From assembly GCF_002911665.1 (NCBI RefSeq), contig NZ_MTBP01000001.1, forward strand, positions 1,488,001 through 1,552,000: 64,000 nucleotides of DNA, written 5' to 3'. Below are positions 1 through 7,482 of this stretch, in pieces. The position numbers and the translations under genes are program-made. The first letter of the stretch is position 1; each line of letters opens with the position of its first letter. The stretch comes from Actinomadura rubteroloni (GTDB taxonomy: Bacteria > Actinomycetota > Actinomycetes > Streptosporangiales > Streptosporangiaceae). The notes beneath the pieces are model-generated. The model saw only the letters and a list, made by a program, of their open reading frames with translations. It ran no database searches and was not told where the DNA came from.

Positions 1-174
1 GAGGGCCGGATGCTCGCGGCGGCCTTCGCGGGCCTCTTCGGACATCTTCCGTTCGCGTACGCTTCCCTCGCCGTCTACCTTGGCGTGGTGTTCGCCGTCG
101 CGAGCGTCCGCACCTGGGCGCGGACCGGTCGCGGCGACGGCGTGACGATCGACCGGGAGGAAGGGAAAGCATGA
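1..174 (+). CDS. C-terminal end of an integral membrane protein (5' end outside window)
   Basis: An open frame runs from the first base to a TGA at 172-174, giving 57 residues. Residues about 4-35 are hydrophobic (LAAAFAGLFG, then YASLAVYLGVVFAV) and look like one or two membrane segments, followed by a short charged tail ending EEGKA. The stop overlaps the ATG of the next gene (ATGA at 171-174), so it is almost certainly translationally coupled to the cytidylyltransferase-like gene and is the upstream member of the same operon. Too little is present to name a family; a membrane transferase of the same surface-polymer pathway is a guess from context only. Confidence 0.7.
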   Translation, partial: EGRMLAAAFAGLFGHLPFAYASLAVYLGVVFAVASVRTWARTGRGDGVTIDREEGKA

Positions 175-902
175 TCGGGATGGTGCTGGCGGCGGGAGCC
201 GGCCGCAGACTACGGCCCTACACCGACACGCTCCCGAAGGCGCTCGTGCCGGTCGACGGCGACACCACCATCCTCGACATCGCCCTCGGCAACCTGTCCG
301 CGGTCGGTCTCACCGAGATCGTGATCGTCGTCGGGTACTGCGCGCAGGCCGTCGAGGAGCGCAAGGCGGCGCTGGAGGAGCGCTACGGCGTGTCCATCAC
401 GCTCGTCCACAACGACAAGGCCGAGGAGTGGAACAACGCCTACTCCATGTGGCTCGCCCGGGAGTACTTCGCCGAGGGCGTCCTCATGGTGAACGGCGAC
501 ACCGTCCACCCGGTCGGCGTCGAGAAGACCCTGCTCGCCAACCGCGGCCCGGACATCCTGCTCGCGGTGGACGACGTCAAGAAGCTCGCCGACGAGGAGA
601 TGAAGGTCATCCTCGACGGCGCCGGCCACCTGAGCCGGATCACCAAGCTCATGGACCCGGCGGACGCGGCCGGCGAGTACATCGGCGCCACGCTCATCGA
701 GCCCGGCGCCGCCGAGGCCCTCGCCGACGCCCTCAAGGCGACGTGGGAGGCCGACCCCGACCAGTACTACGAGGACGGCTACCAGGTCTACGTCGGCCGG
801 GGCGCGAAGATCGCCGTCGCGCCCATCGGGGACGTGGCGTGGGTCGAGGTCGACAACCACGACGACCTGGCGAAGGCCCGCACGATCGCGAAGACCTACT
901 GA
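171..902 (+). CDS. NTP transferase / phosphocholine cytidylyltransferase-like nucleotidyltransferase
   Basis: A 243-residue protein opening with the nucleotidyltransferase signature [16 protein letters not shown]...PKALVPV, followed by the metal-binding acidic motif VNGDTV near residue 108. This is the RmlA/LicC-like fold that couples a phosphorylated alcohol or sugar to CTP or another NTP in the cytoplasm. Length fits the short LicC-type cytidylyltransferases, which lack the left-handed beta-helix domain. It sits between a membrane-protein gene (4-bp overlap) and a glycerol-1-phosphate-dehydrogenase-like gene, with a CDP-alcohol phosphatidyltransferase next, so a CDP-alcohol product such as a CDP-glycerol is the likely output. 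The exact substrate cannot be read from the sequence; the phosphocholine name is a family label only. Confidence 0.85.
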   Translation: MIGMVLAAGAGRRLRPYTDTLPKALVPVDGDTTILDIALGNLSAVGLTEIVIVVGYCAQAVEERKAALEERYGVSITLVHNDKAEEWNNAYSMWLAREYFAEGVLMVNGDTVHPVGVEKTLLANRGPDILLAVDDVKKLADEEMKVILDGAGHLSRITKLMDPADAAGEYIGATLIEPGAAEALADALKATWEADPDQYYEDGYQVYVGRGAKIAVAPIGDVAWVEVDNHDDLAKARTIAKTY

Positions 903-980
903 CCCGCGTCCGGGGCGCCGCCGCGTCCCGGACCGGACCGCACGGACGACGTTCCCGGCCGCGCGCCGAGAGGGAGGCCC

Positions 981-2054
981 ATGCCCCTGCTGACACGGAT
1001 GCTCACCGCGCCGCTGTCCATCGACGTCCGGCGCGGCGCCGTGGTCGGCCTCGGTGAGCTGCTCGCCGACCGCCGCATCGCCACCGAGGGCCGCGTCGCC
1101 ATCGCGGTCGGCCCCGGCCAGGGCGAGAAGATCGCCGACGACGTTCGCGCGTCGCTCTCCACCTGCGAGGTCTTCCAGGTGGAGAGCGGGACGGTCGACG
1201 CGGCCGTCGCGCTCGGCTCCAAGCTGCGCGCCGGGTCGTACGAGGCCGTCGTCGGGATCGGCGGCGGGCGCACCATCGACGCCACCAAGTACGCCGCGAC
1301 CCTGTCGGGCATCCCGATGGTGTCGGTCGCGACGAACCTGTCCCACGACGGGATCTGCTCGCCGGTCGCGTCCCTCACCCACGAGAAGGGCAAGGGGTCG
1401 TTCGGCGTCGTCATGCCGCTCGCGATGGTCGTGGACCTCGACTACGTCCACGCGGCGCCGCCCCGGCTCGTCCGGGCCGGGATCGGGGACGTCGTCAGCA
1501 ACCTGTCCGCCGTGGAGGACTGGCTGCTCGCGGCCGAGAACGTGGGCGAGCAGATCGACCGGATGGCGCTGACCGTCGCGCGGACCGCCGCCGAGGCGCT
1601 GCTGCACCAGCCCGGGACCATCGACTCCGACCGCTTCCTGACCGTCCTCGCCGAGGGCCTGGTCCTGTCGGGGCTGGCGATGTCGTTCGCGGGCGACTCG
1701 CGGCCCGCGTCCGGCGGCGACCACGAGATCCTGCACGCGATCGACCGGCTCTACCCCGGCACGGCCAACCACGGCGAGCTGGCGGGGATCGGCGCGGCGT
1801 TCTGCTACCACCTGCGCGCGACGCACCTCGGCGACGGCGCGGACCGCCTCGCCGACATCATCGCCTGCCTGGACCGGCACGGCCTGCCGAAGCTGCCCGA
1901 GGACGTCGGCCTCACCGCCGAGGAGTTCACGGCGGCCGTCCGGTACGCCCCGCGCACCCGCCCCGGCCGCTATACGATCTTGGAGCATCTCGACCTCGAC
2001 GAGGCTGCGACGCGCAAGGCGGTGGAAGAGTATGTCCAGGCGCATGGAGGCTGA
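981..2054 (+). CDS. Glycerol-1-phosphate dehydrogenase-like / iron-containing alcohol dehydrogenase family protein
   Basis: A 357-residue enzyme of the dehydroquinate synthase/iron-containing alcohol dehydrogenase superfamily. The dinucleotide motif GIGGGRTIDATKYAA lies at about residues 93-107, followed by NLSHDGICSP. Candidate metal ligands are the Asp in GIGDVVSN, the His pair in DHEILHAID and the His in NHGELAGIG, which match the pattern of archaeal G1P dehydrogenase and Bacillus AraM. Those enzymes reduce dihydroxyacetone phosphate to sn-glycerol-1-phosphate. AGGGAGG lies just before the ATG at 981. The downstream gene starts inside its last 23 bases. Context with a nucleotidyltransferase and a CDP-alcohol transferase supports a role in making a glycerol-phosphate precursor of a surface polymer or lipid; stereochemistry and substrate are inferred. 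Confidence 0.8.
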   Translation: MPLLTRMLTAPLSIDVRRGAVVGLGELLADRRIATEGRVAIAVGPGQGEKIADDVRASLSTCEVFQVESGTVDAAVALGSKLRAGSYEAVVGIGGGRTIDATKYAATLSGIPMVSVATNLSHDGICSPVASLTHEKGKGSFGVVMPLAMVVDLDYVHAAPPRLVRAGIGDVVSNLSAVEDWLLAAENVGEQIDRMALTVARTAAEALLHQPGTIDSDRFLTVLAEGLVLSGLAMSFAGDSRPASGGDHEILHAIDRLYPGTANHGELAGIGAAFCYHLRATHLGDGADRLADIIACLDRHGLPKLPEDVGLTAEEFTAAVRYAPRTRPGRYTILEHLDLDEAATRKAVEEYVQAHGG

Positions 2055-2883
2055 CCGCGAGGCGGCTCCGGACGAGCGCCCGTCCCGCCGGACGGCCAAG
2101 GTCGCCGACGTCCGCCGGCACGGGCAGCCGCCGGGCCTGAAGGACCGCCGCAACGAGGAGCACTGGGCCGGGCGCATCTATATGCGGTCGCTGTCGCCGT
2201 ACTTCGCGTGGGCGGCGCTGCGCGTCGGGTTCTCCCCGAACCAGCTCACCTACATGATGATCGTCAGCGGCGTGCTCGCCGGGTTCGTCGTGTCGCTGCC
2301 CGCCACGGGCACGGCGGCGCTGTGGACGGCGCTCGGCGGGGCCGTCCTGATCCAGCTCTACCTGCTGCTCGACTGCGTGGACGGCGAGGTCGCCCGCTAC
2401 CTGCGGCGGACGTCGGTCGGTGGCGTGTACCTCGACCGCATCGGCCACTACCTGTCCGAGGTCGCGCTGCTCACCGGGCTCGGGTTCGCCGCCCAGGGCG
2501 ACTGGACGACCGGCGGCTACGTCGAACTCGGGCTGCTCGCGGCGCTCGGCGCGGCGCTGATCAAGGCCGAGACCGACAACGTCGTGGTCGCGCGCGCCAA
2601 GTCCGGGCTGCCGGCCGACCCCACCGGCGGCGACCGGGCGCTGCGGCCCCGCTCGACGCGCATCGCGCTCGCCCGCCAGGCCGCGTCGATGCTCAAGTTC
2701 CACCGCATCATCGGGGCGGTGGAACTGTCGCTGCTGATCCTCGCGGCGGCGGCCCTGGACGTCGTGCTCGGCACCGACACCCCGGCCGCGATGCGGGTCC
2801 TCGCCGTGGTCGTCGCGGTGGTCGCGGTCCTGCAGACGCTGCTGCACCTCGTCAGCATTCTCGCCTCCCGGAGATTGAACTGA
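2032..2883 (+). CDS. CDP-alcohol phosphatidyltransferase family membrane protein
   Basis: A 283-residue membrane protein. After a basic, polar N-terminus (residues 1-50) come several hydrophobic segments. The CDP-alcohol phosphatidyltransferase motif is at about residues 114-139: D114, D117-G118, A-R, a Gly and D135. The last acidic position of the family motif (DxxDGxxAR...GxxxDxxxD) is His139 here rather than Asp. The enzyme would transfer a phospho-alcohol from a CDP-alcohol, or an alcohol to a CDP-lipid, in the inner membrane. It overlaps the dehydrogenase gene by 23 bp; an in-frame ATG at 2044 is an alternative start that reduces the overlap to 11 bp. The gene belongs to the same operon as the nucleotidyltransferase and dehydrogenase and is probably their downstream step. 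Confidence 0.87.
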   Translation: MSRRMEADREAAPDERPSRRTAKVADVRRHGQPPGLKDRRNEEHWAGRIYMRSLSPYFAWAALRVGFSPNQLTYMMIVSGVLAGFVVSLPATGTAALWTALGGAVLIQLYLLLDCVDGEVARYLRRTSVGGVYLDRIGHYLSEVALLTGLGFAAQGDWTTGGYVELGLLAALGAALIKAETDNVVVARAKSGLPADPTGGDRALRPRSTRIALARQAASMLKFHRIIGAVELSLLILAAAALDVVLGTDTPAAMRVLAVVVAVVAVLQTLLHLVSILASRRLN

Positions 2884-2893
2884 AAGGCCCGTT

Positions 2894-3823
2894 TTGACGA
2901 CCCCGCAGGACCAGATCGGCACTCCCCCGGACCGTGCGAGCGGCCTGTTGAGCGTGGTCGTGCTGACGATGGGCAACCGGCCGGCCGAGCTGGCGCGCGC
3001 GGTGCGCAGCGCGCTGGACCAGGAGCACGTCGAGATCGAGGTCGTGCTCGTCGGGCAGGGCGTCCCGGGCGACTGGCGCCCCGGCGACGACGACGTGTTC
3101 GAGGACAAGCGGGTCGTGCTCGTCCGGCTGCCGAGGAACGTCGGGATCCCGGCGGGACGCAACCGGGGCGTCGAGGCGTCGTCGGGCGACCTGGTCCTGT
3201 TCCTGGACGACGACGGCTGGTACCGCTCGACGCGGCTCGGCGCGCACCTGCGGGACCGGTTCGCCGCCGACCCGACGCTCGGCGTCGTGTCGTTCCGCGT
3301 CCGCGACCCCGAGGGCGGCCGGGGCGAGCGGCGGCACGTCCCCCGGCTGCGCGCCGGGGACCCCGAGCGCTCCTCGGCGGCGACGACGTTCCTCGGCGGC
3401 GCGTGCGCGGTCCGCCGGACGGCCTTCGACGCGGGCGGCGGCCTCCCCGAGGACTTCTTCTACGCCCACGAGGAGACCGACCTCGCCTGGCAGATCCTCA
3501 ACGCGGGCTACCGGATCGTGTACGACGCGTCGGCGGTGATGTTCCACCCGTCCGTCCTGCCGACGCGGCACGAGATGTTCTACCGCTACAACGCGCGCAA
3601 CCGGGTGTGGCTGGCGCGCCGCAACCTGCCGTGGCCGCTGGCGCTGACGTACCTGACGATCTGGGTCGCGATGACCGTGCTCCGCGAACGGCGGCCGAGC
3701 GCCCTGAAGCCGTGGTTCGCCGGGTTCGCCGAGGGCTGGCGCAAGCCCGCCGGGCCGCGTCGGCCGATCTCGTGGAAGACGGCCTGGCGGATGACCCGCA
3801 CCGGCCGTCCCCCGATCATCTGA
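2894..3823 (+). CDS. Glycosyltransferase family 2
   Basis: A 309-residue inverting GT-A glycosyltransferase. The N-terminal LLSVVVLTMGNRP strand, the motif PRNVGIPAGRNRGV and the catalytic metal site LFLDDDGW near residue 100 are typical of WcaA-like family 2 enzymes, as is the acceptor-side HEETDLAWQI near residue 195. The start is TTG at 2894, supported by AAAGG about seven bases upstream and just 10 bases after the preceding stop. It is the last gene of the plus-strand operon and probably adds a sugar to the glycerol-phosphate-type product of the preceding genes. Its 3' end overlaps the stop of the convergent helD gene by 8 bp. Sugar donor unknown. Confidence 0.88.
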   Translation: MTTPQDQIGTPPDRASGLLSVVVLTMGNRPAELARAVRSALDQEHVEIEVVLVGQGVPGDWRPGDDDVFEDKRVVLVRLPRNVGIPAGRNRGVEASSGDLVLFLDDDGWYRSTRLGAHLRDRFAADPTLGVVSFRVRDPEGGRGERRHVPRLRAGDPERSSAATTFLGGACAVRRTAFDAGGGLPEDFFYAHEETDLAWQILNAGYRIVYDASAVMFHPSVLPTRHEMFYRYNARNRVWLARRNLPWPLALTYLTIWVAMTVLRERRPSALKPWFAGFAEGWRKPAGPRRPISWKTAWRMTRTGRPPII

Positions 3824-6251
3824 GGCGGTCCGCCCAGGCGTCCTCGGCGGTGAGGACGTCCAGCCGCTGCGTCGCCCGCGACACCGCCACGTAGAGGACG
3901 CGCAGGCCACGCGGGGACTGCGCGGCGACGGTCTCCGGGGCGGCGATCACGGCGGCGTCGAACTCCAGGCCCTTGGCCTCCAGGACGTCCAGCACCTGGA
4001 CGCGCTCGGGCAATCCCTCGGCGAGCCGGGCGCGGACCTCCTCGGTCCAGTCCTCGCCGTCGGGCAGGGGGACGATGACGCCGATCGTGCCGTCCACCTC
4101 GTCCAGCAGCCGCTCGGCCGACGCGCGGACGGCCGCCGCCAGCTCCCCGGCCGGGACGACCCGGATGCGCGGCGCGATGCCCGACGTGCGGACGGCCCGC
4201 GCCGGACGGGCCTCGGGCAGCGCCAGCGCGAGCACCCGCGCCGACACCGCCGCGATCTCCGTCGAGTTGCGGTAGTTGGTGGTCAGCTCGTACTCGTGGC
4301 GGGTGCGGCGGGTCTCGTCGCGGCGCGGCTTGCGGCCCCGGCGCGCCTTGCCGGCCGTGCCGCCGCCGAGCGCGGCCTCCATCGCCTGCCGGGCGGCGTC
4401 CAGGTCCTCCCAGGCCGACTGCGCCGGGTCCTCCACGACGGTCCAGCTCGCCTGGCGGCCCCGGCGGCCGAGCATCCGCCACTGCATCGGGGACAGGTCC
4501 TGCGCCTCGTCCACGACGATGTGGCCGTACTCGGGACGCTCCTCGACCACGCCGTCGTCCACCCGGCGGGCGCGTTCCAGCCGCTCGATCGAGCTGGTGA
4601 CCTCGCGGAACTCGGGGTCGGCGTCGTCGTCGGCGGCGACCTCCTGGCCGGTGAGGATGTTGACGCCGTCCACGACGAACGGGTCGTCCTCGTCGGCCGG
4701 GCGGCGCACGGGCCGGGGCGGCGGGCCGAGCAGCGCGTCCAGCTCGTCCAGCAGTGCGACGTCCTGGTAGCTGGCGCGGTCGGGCAGGTCCGCCCAGGAC
4801 GCGGCGAGCGGCGCGACGAGCGGACGGTCCACCTCGCGGCCCGCCACGCGGCGCAGCCGGCCGGCGTCGCCGAGCGCGGCGAGGACGTCCACCGGACGCC
4901 GGATCGGCCACCACGCGACGAGGAAGTCGGTGAACGCCCGCTGCCCCCGCACGCGCGCGTCGAAGTCGCCGCGGCTCCCGGCGGCGGGCCGCGCGCCGCC
5001 CCGCTCGGACGGCGCGTCGATCTCCCCGAGGCCCTCGGCGGCGAGCAGCGCGCCCCACACCGCCGAGCCGTCCTCCTGCGCGGCCTCCTCGGCGGCACGG
5101 CGGCCCCCGGCGTCGCAGAACACCTGCCACAGGGCGTCCAGCAGCGCGCCAGCGACCCGTCCGCGGGCGCCGTTCACCGCGCCCCGGTTGCGGCGGTGCA
5201 GGTCGGCGCGGAGCCGGTCGAGCCGGTCGCGGTCCAGCGCGACGACGATGCCCCGGTAGACGACGCGCAGCTCGGCGGGCGCGTCCGGCGCCGGGTCCGC
5301 GACGGCGCGGCGCAGCAGCGGGATCATGGTCTCGGCGCCCTTCACGCGCGCGAGCTCGGGGGTGTCGTGCACGGTCGCGGTGACGCCGGGCACGAGGTCG
5401 CCGAGGGACCGCAGCGACGCCGAGCCCTCGCCGAGCGACGGTAGCACGCGCTCGATGTAGGCCGTGAACCGGCGGTTCGGGCCGACGACGAGCACGCCCC
5501 GCGACCCGAACCGGCGGCGGTGCCGGAACAGCAGGTAGGCGACGCGGTGCAGCGCCACGGCCGTCTTCCCGGTTCCGGGGGCGCCCCGGACGAGCACGGT
5601 CCCGTCGACGGGGGCGCGGATGACCTCGTCCTGCTCGCGCTGGATCGTCGCGACGATGTCGCGCATCGCGCCCTCGCGGGTGCGGGCCAGCGACGCCAGG
5701 AACGCGCCGTCGCCGACGATCGTCAGGTCGTCGGCGGCGTCGGGGTCGAGGAGGTCGTCCTCCAGGTCCACGACGCTGTGGCCGCGCGAGTGCAGGACGC
5801 GCCGCCGGATCACGCCGCGCGGGTCCTCGGGGGTGGCGCGGTAGAAGTCCTCGGCGGCGGGGGCGCGCCAGTCGATGACGAGGGAGTCGTGCTCGCCCGT
5901 CCGGACGCCGATCCGCCCGATGTAGCGGACCTCGCGGCCGTTCTCGATCCGTACCGCGTCCTCTTGTGGGCCGAGAGGCAGGTCGGGATCGGTTGATCGG
6001 GTCCGGGCGAGGTCGAGGCGGCCGAAGACCAGGCCGTCGTCGGCGATGTCGAGGGCCTGGGCGCGCAGCGCGGCCTGGTGGACCATCGCGTCCCGGTCCA
6101 CCAGGGACCCCTTGGTCCCGGCGAGCGACTGCCGGTAGCCCTCCCGCAGGAGGGCCTGCGCCTCCGCGCGCATCTCCTCCAGCCGCGCGTACGCCCGGTC
6201 GACGTACCGCTGCTCGGCGGCGATCTCCTGGTCCTTGACCGGCGACGGCAT
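3816..6251 (-). CDS. helD: HelD-family RNA polymerase recycling ATPase (UvrD/Rep-like superfamily 1)
   Basis: An 811-residue protein. The N-terminal helical arm (residues 1-70) and the block YIGRIGV...LVIDWRAP (about 110-131) are characteristic of HelD, not of UvrD/PcrA. Walker A GAPGTGKT is at 223-230, the Walker B block VVDEAQDLSP near 576-586, and the helicase C-terminal end carries LEAKGLEFDAAVI and LYVAVSRATQRLDVL. HelD proteins bind RNA polymerase and release stalled or nucleic-acid-bound enzyme; some actinobacterial members (HelR) confer rifamycin tolerance. I see no rifamycin-associated inverted repeat upstream, so HelR function is not supported. The ribosome-binding site sits in a small hairpin. 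It is convergent with the GT2 gene (8-bp overlap) and lies downstream of an SRPBCC gene on the same strand. Confidence 0.9.
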   Translation of the reverse strand: MPSPVKDQEIAAEQRYVDRAYARLEEMRAEAQALLREGYRQSLAGTKGSLVDRDAMVHQAALRAQALDIADDGLVFGRLDLARTRSTDPDLPLGPQEDAVRIENGREVRYIGRIGVRTGEHDSLVIDWRAPAAEDFYRATPEDPRGVIRRRVLHSRGHSVVDLEDDLLDPDAADDLTIVGDGAFLASLARTREGAMRDIVATIQREQDEVIRAPVDGTVLVRGAPGTGKTAVALHRVAYLLFRHRRRFGSRGVLVVGPNRRFTAYIERVLPSLGEGSASLRSLGDLVPGVTATVHDTPELARVKGAETMIPLLRRAVADPAPDAPAELRVVYRGIVVALDRDRLDRLRADLHRRNRGAVNGARGRVAGALLDALWQVFCDAGGRRAAEEAAQEDGSAVWGALLAAEGLGEIDAPSERGGARPAAGSRGDFDARVRGQRAFTDFLVAWWPIRRPVDVLAALGDAGRLRRVAGREVDRPLVAPLAASWADLPDRASYQDVALLDELDALLGPPPRPVRRPADEDDPFVVDGVNILTGQEVAADDDADPEFREVTSSIERLERARRVDDGVVEERPEYGHIVVDEAQDLSPMQWRMLGRRGRQASWTVVEDPAQSAWEDLDAARQAMEAALGGGTAGKARRGRKPRRDETRRTRHEYELTTNYRNSTEIAAVSARVLALALPEARPARAVRTSGIAPRIRVVPAGELAAAVRASAERLLDEVDGTIGVIVPLPDGEDWTEEVRARLAEGLPERVQVLDVLEAKGLEFDAAVIAAPETVAAQSPRGLRVLYVAVSRATQRLDVLTAEDAWADRLR

Positions 6252-6258
6252 GGCGGGC

Positions 6259-6287
6259 TGCTCCTTGGCGAAAAGACGTGAGGAGCA
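6259..6287 (-). promoter_or_regulatory. Candidate ribosome-binding-site-sequestering hairpin in helD leader
   Basis: A perfect 7-bp inverted repeat TGCTCCT (6259-6265) and AGGAGCA (6281-6287) with a 15-base loop. On the minus-strand transcript the copy next to the start is AGGAGCA, which is the Shine-Dalgarno sequence of helD, 7-8 bases before its ATG. Pairing with the upstream TGCTCCT would hide it. The repeat is seen directly; a regulatory role is inference. Confidence 0.4.
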
Positions 6288-6311
6288 AGCTTATTCGGTG
6301 GGCGCCGAGCG

Positions 6312-6788
6312 TCAGGCGGCGCGTTCCACGGCGGTCTTGATCCGCGCGAGCGTGGCCCGCATGCCCGCCCGGTTGTGCGCGGCGCGGTCGGGGGCGTCCA
6401 CGCCGGTGAAGAGGCGGCCGAGCACCGAGACGAACCCGGAGCCCCGGTGGTCGCGCCGCAGGTCCTCCCAGTACTGGGCGAGCCGGACGGACCCGTCGCC
6501 GATGTCCTCGATCCGGAAGCCCCACAGCGCGACGGGGATCCCGAAGCTCGTCACGCGGAACGCGTAGTTGCGGCCGGGCTCGGCGACGGTCACGTGGCTG
6601 TCGGTGAACCACACGCGCCAGCCGATGCGGTTGAACCCGACGAACTTGCGTCCCTTGGCGCGGATCCAGACGGCGAACAGCTCGGGACTCCAGCCGGGCA
6701 TCCGGCGGGGATCGGCGACGGCCGCGTACACCGCCCGGGGCTCCGCCCGCACGACGACGCTCTCCTCGGCCACCCACTCGCGTTCCAC
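6312..6788 (-). CDS. SRPBCC (START/Bet v1-like) family protein
   Basis: A 158-residue protein starting at a GTG (6788). It begins MEREWVAEESVVVRAEPRAVYAAVADPRRMPGWSPEL, the usual opening of the SRPBCC/polyketide-cyclase fold in which a helix-grip pocket binds a hydrophobic ligand. The centre has alternating beta-strand sequence (FVGFNRIGWRVWFTDSHVTV) and the C-terminus a long amphipathic helix (LARIKTAVERAA), as expected. There are no catalytic signature residues and members of this fold have many functions, so only the fold can be named. It lies 13 bases from the HD-domain gene upstream and 61 bases from helD downstream, all on the minus strand, so the three may be co-transcribed. Confidence 0.8.
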   Translation of the reverse strand: MEREWVAEESVVVRAEPRAVYAAVADPRRMPGWSPELFAVWIRAKGRKFVGFNRIGWRVWFTDSHVTVAEPGRNYAFRVTSFGIPVALWGFRIEDIGDGSVRLAQYWEDLRRDHRGSGFVSVLGRLFTGVDAPDRAAHNRAGMRATLARIKTAVERAA

Positions 6789-6801
6789 GGCGCCTCCCTC
6801 G

Positions 6802-7380
6802 TCAGCGGAGGTGAGCGTACTGCCGGGACCACTCGGCGTACCAGCCCGCGTACCAGGAGTCCGGGGGCGCGAGGGGCATGACGTACGTCACGGTCTCGGC
6901 GTAGTAGCGGCGCTGGAAGTCGGGCGGCATCTGGTCGAGCCGCTGGACGTTGCTGATCCGGTCGGCGAGCTTCACCTGCACGGCCCGCCACGGCGCGTCC
7001 CGCAGCCGCCGCAGGTAGGCGGCCTTCGCGGCGCGTTTGGCCTGCCGCCCGGCGCCGCCCGCCGGGGGCTTGGTGACCCAGTCGACCAGCTCGGCGACGT
7101 CGGGGCCGAAGCGGGCCTCCACGTCGGCGACCGTCGCGGACGTGTCCTCCACCACATCGTGCAGCAGCGTCGCGGCGAGCACGCCGGGGTCGGTGACGCC
7201 CGCGCCCCGCACCTGCGCCTCCAGCGCCTCCAGCAGGTGCTCGCCGTAGGGGACGCCGGTCGGACGGGTCTGGTCGCCGTGCCAGGCGAGGGCGGCGTCG
7301 GCGGCGTCGTCCAGCGCGGCCGGGTCCGGGAGGGCGGCGCGGGCCTCGCCCCAGGTCCGCCAGGACGTGAAGTTCTGCAT
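6802..7380 (-). CDS. HD-domain phosphohydrolase, Mesh1/RelA-SpoT hydrolase-like
   Basis: A 192-residue protein from an ATG at 7380. The pattern AWHGDQTRPTGVPYGEHLLEAL, then LLHDVVEDTSATVADVEARFG and VKLADRISNV matches the hydrolase half of RelA/SpoT proteins and the stand-alone Mesh1/SAH enzymes: the HD doublet and flanking His residues bind a metal that removes pyrophosphate from (p)ppGpp. There is no synthetase, TGS or ACT domain. A longer frame continues upstream of 7380 but has no family similarity, so the ATG is preferred, although its Shine-Dalgarno is weak. It heads the minus-strand group that includes the SRPBCC and helD genes and is divergent from the beta-propeller gene. Activity on alarmones is inferred from the family. 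Confidence 0.83.
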   Translation of the reverse strand: MQNFTSWRTWGEARAALPDPAALDDAADAALAWHGDQTRPTGVPYGEHLLEALEAQVRGAGVTDPGVLAATLLHDVVEDTSATVADVEARFGPDVAELVDWVTKPPAGGAGRQAKRAAKAAYLRRLRDAPWRAVQVKLADRISNVQRLDQMPPDFQRRYYAETVTYVMPLAPPDSWYAGWYAEWSRQYAHLR

Positions 7381-7482
7381 GGATTGGTCCGTACTGGTCG
7401 GGGTTGTGTCGCGCCGGGCGCGCGCACAGGGCAGGGTGGAGGGGTGTTCTCGCGGCAACGGTACGGGAGGGAGGCGGCGGAC

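Noticed and set aside
210..2177. A 655-codon minus-strand open frame opposite the nucleotidyltransferase and dehydrogenase genes
   Set aside because: Val/Arg/Asp/Gly-rich shadow typical of high-GC antisense; no domain; the plus-strand frames have clear motifs.
6252..6311. Rifamycin-associated element upstream of helD (would make it helR)
   Set aside because: Only the 7-bp TGCTCCT/AGGAGCA repeat is present; nothing close to the 19-bp GGGGCTTGCGGCAAGCCCC element.
3586..6777. A 1063-codon minus-strand frame spanning helD and the SRPBCC gene
   Set aside because: It is a shifted frame of helD made up of Arg/Pro/Gly; the real HelD motifs are in the other frame.
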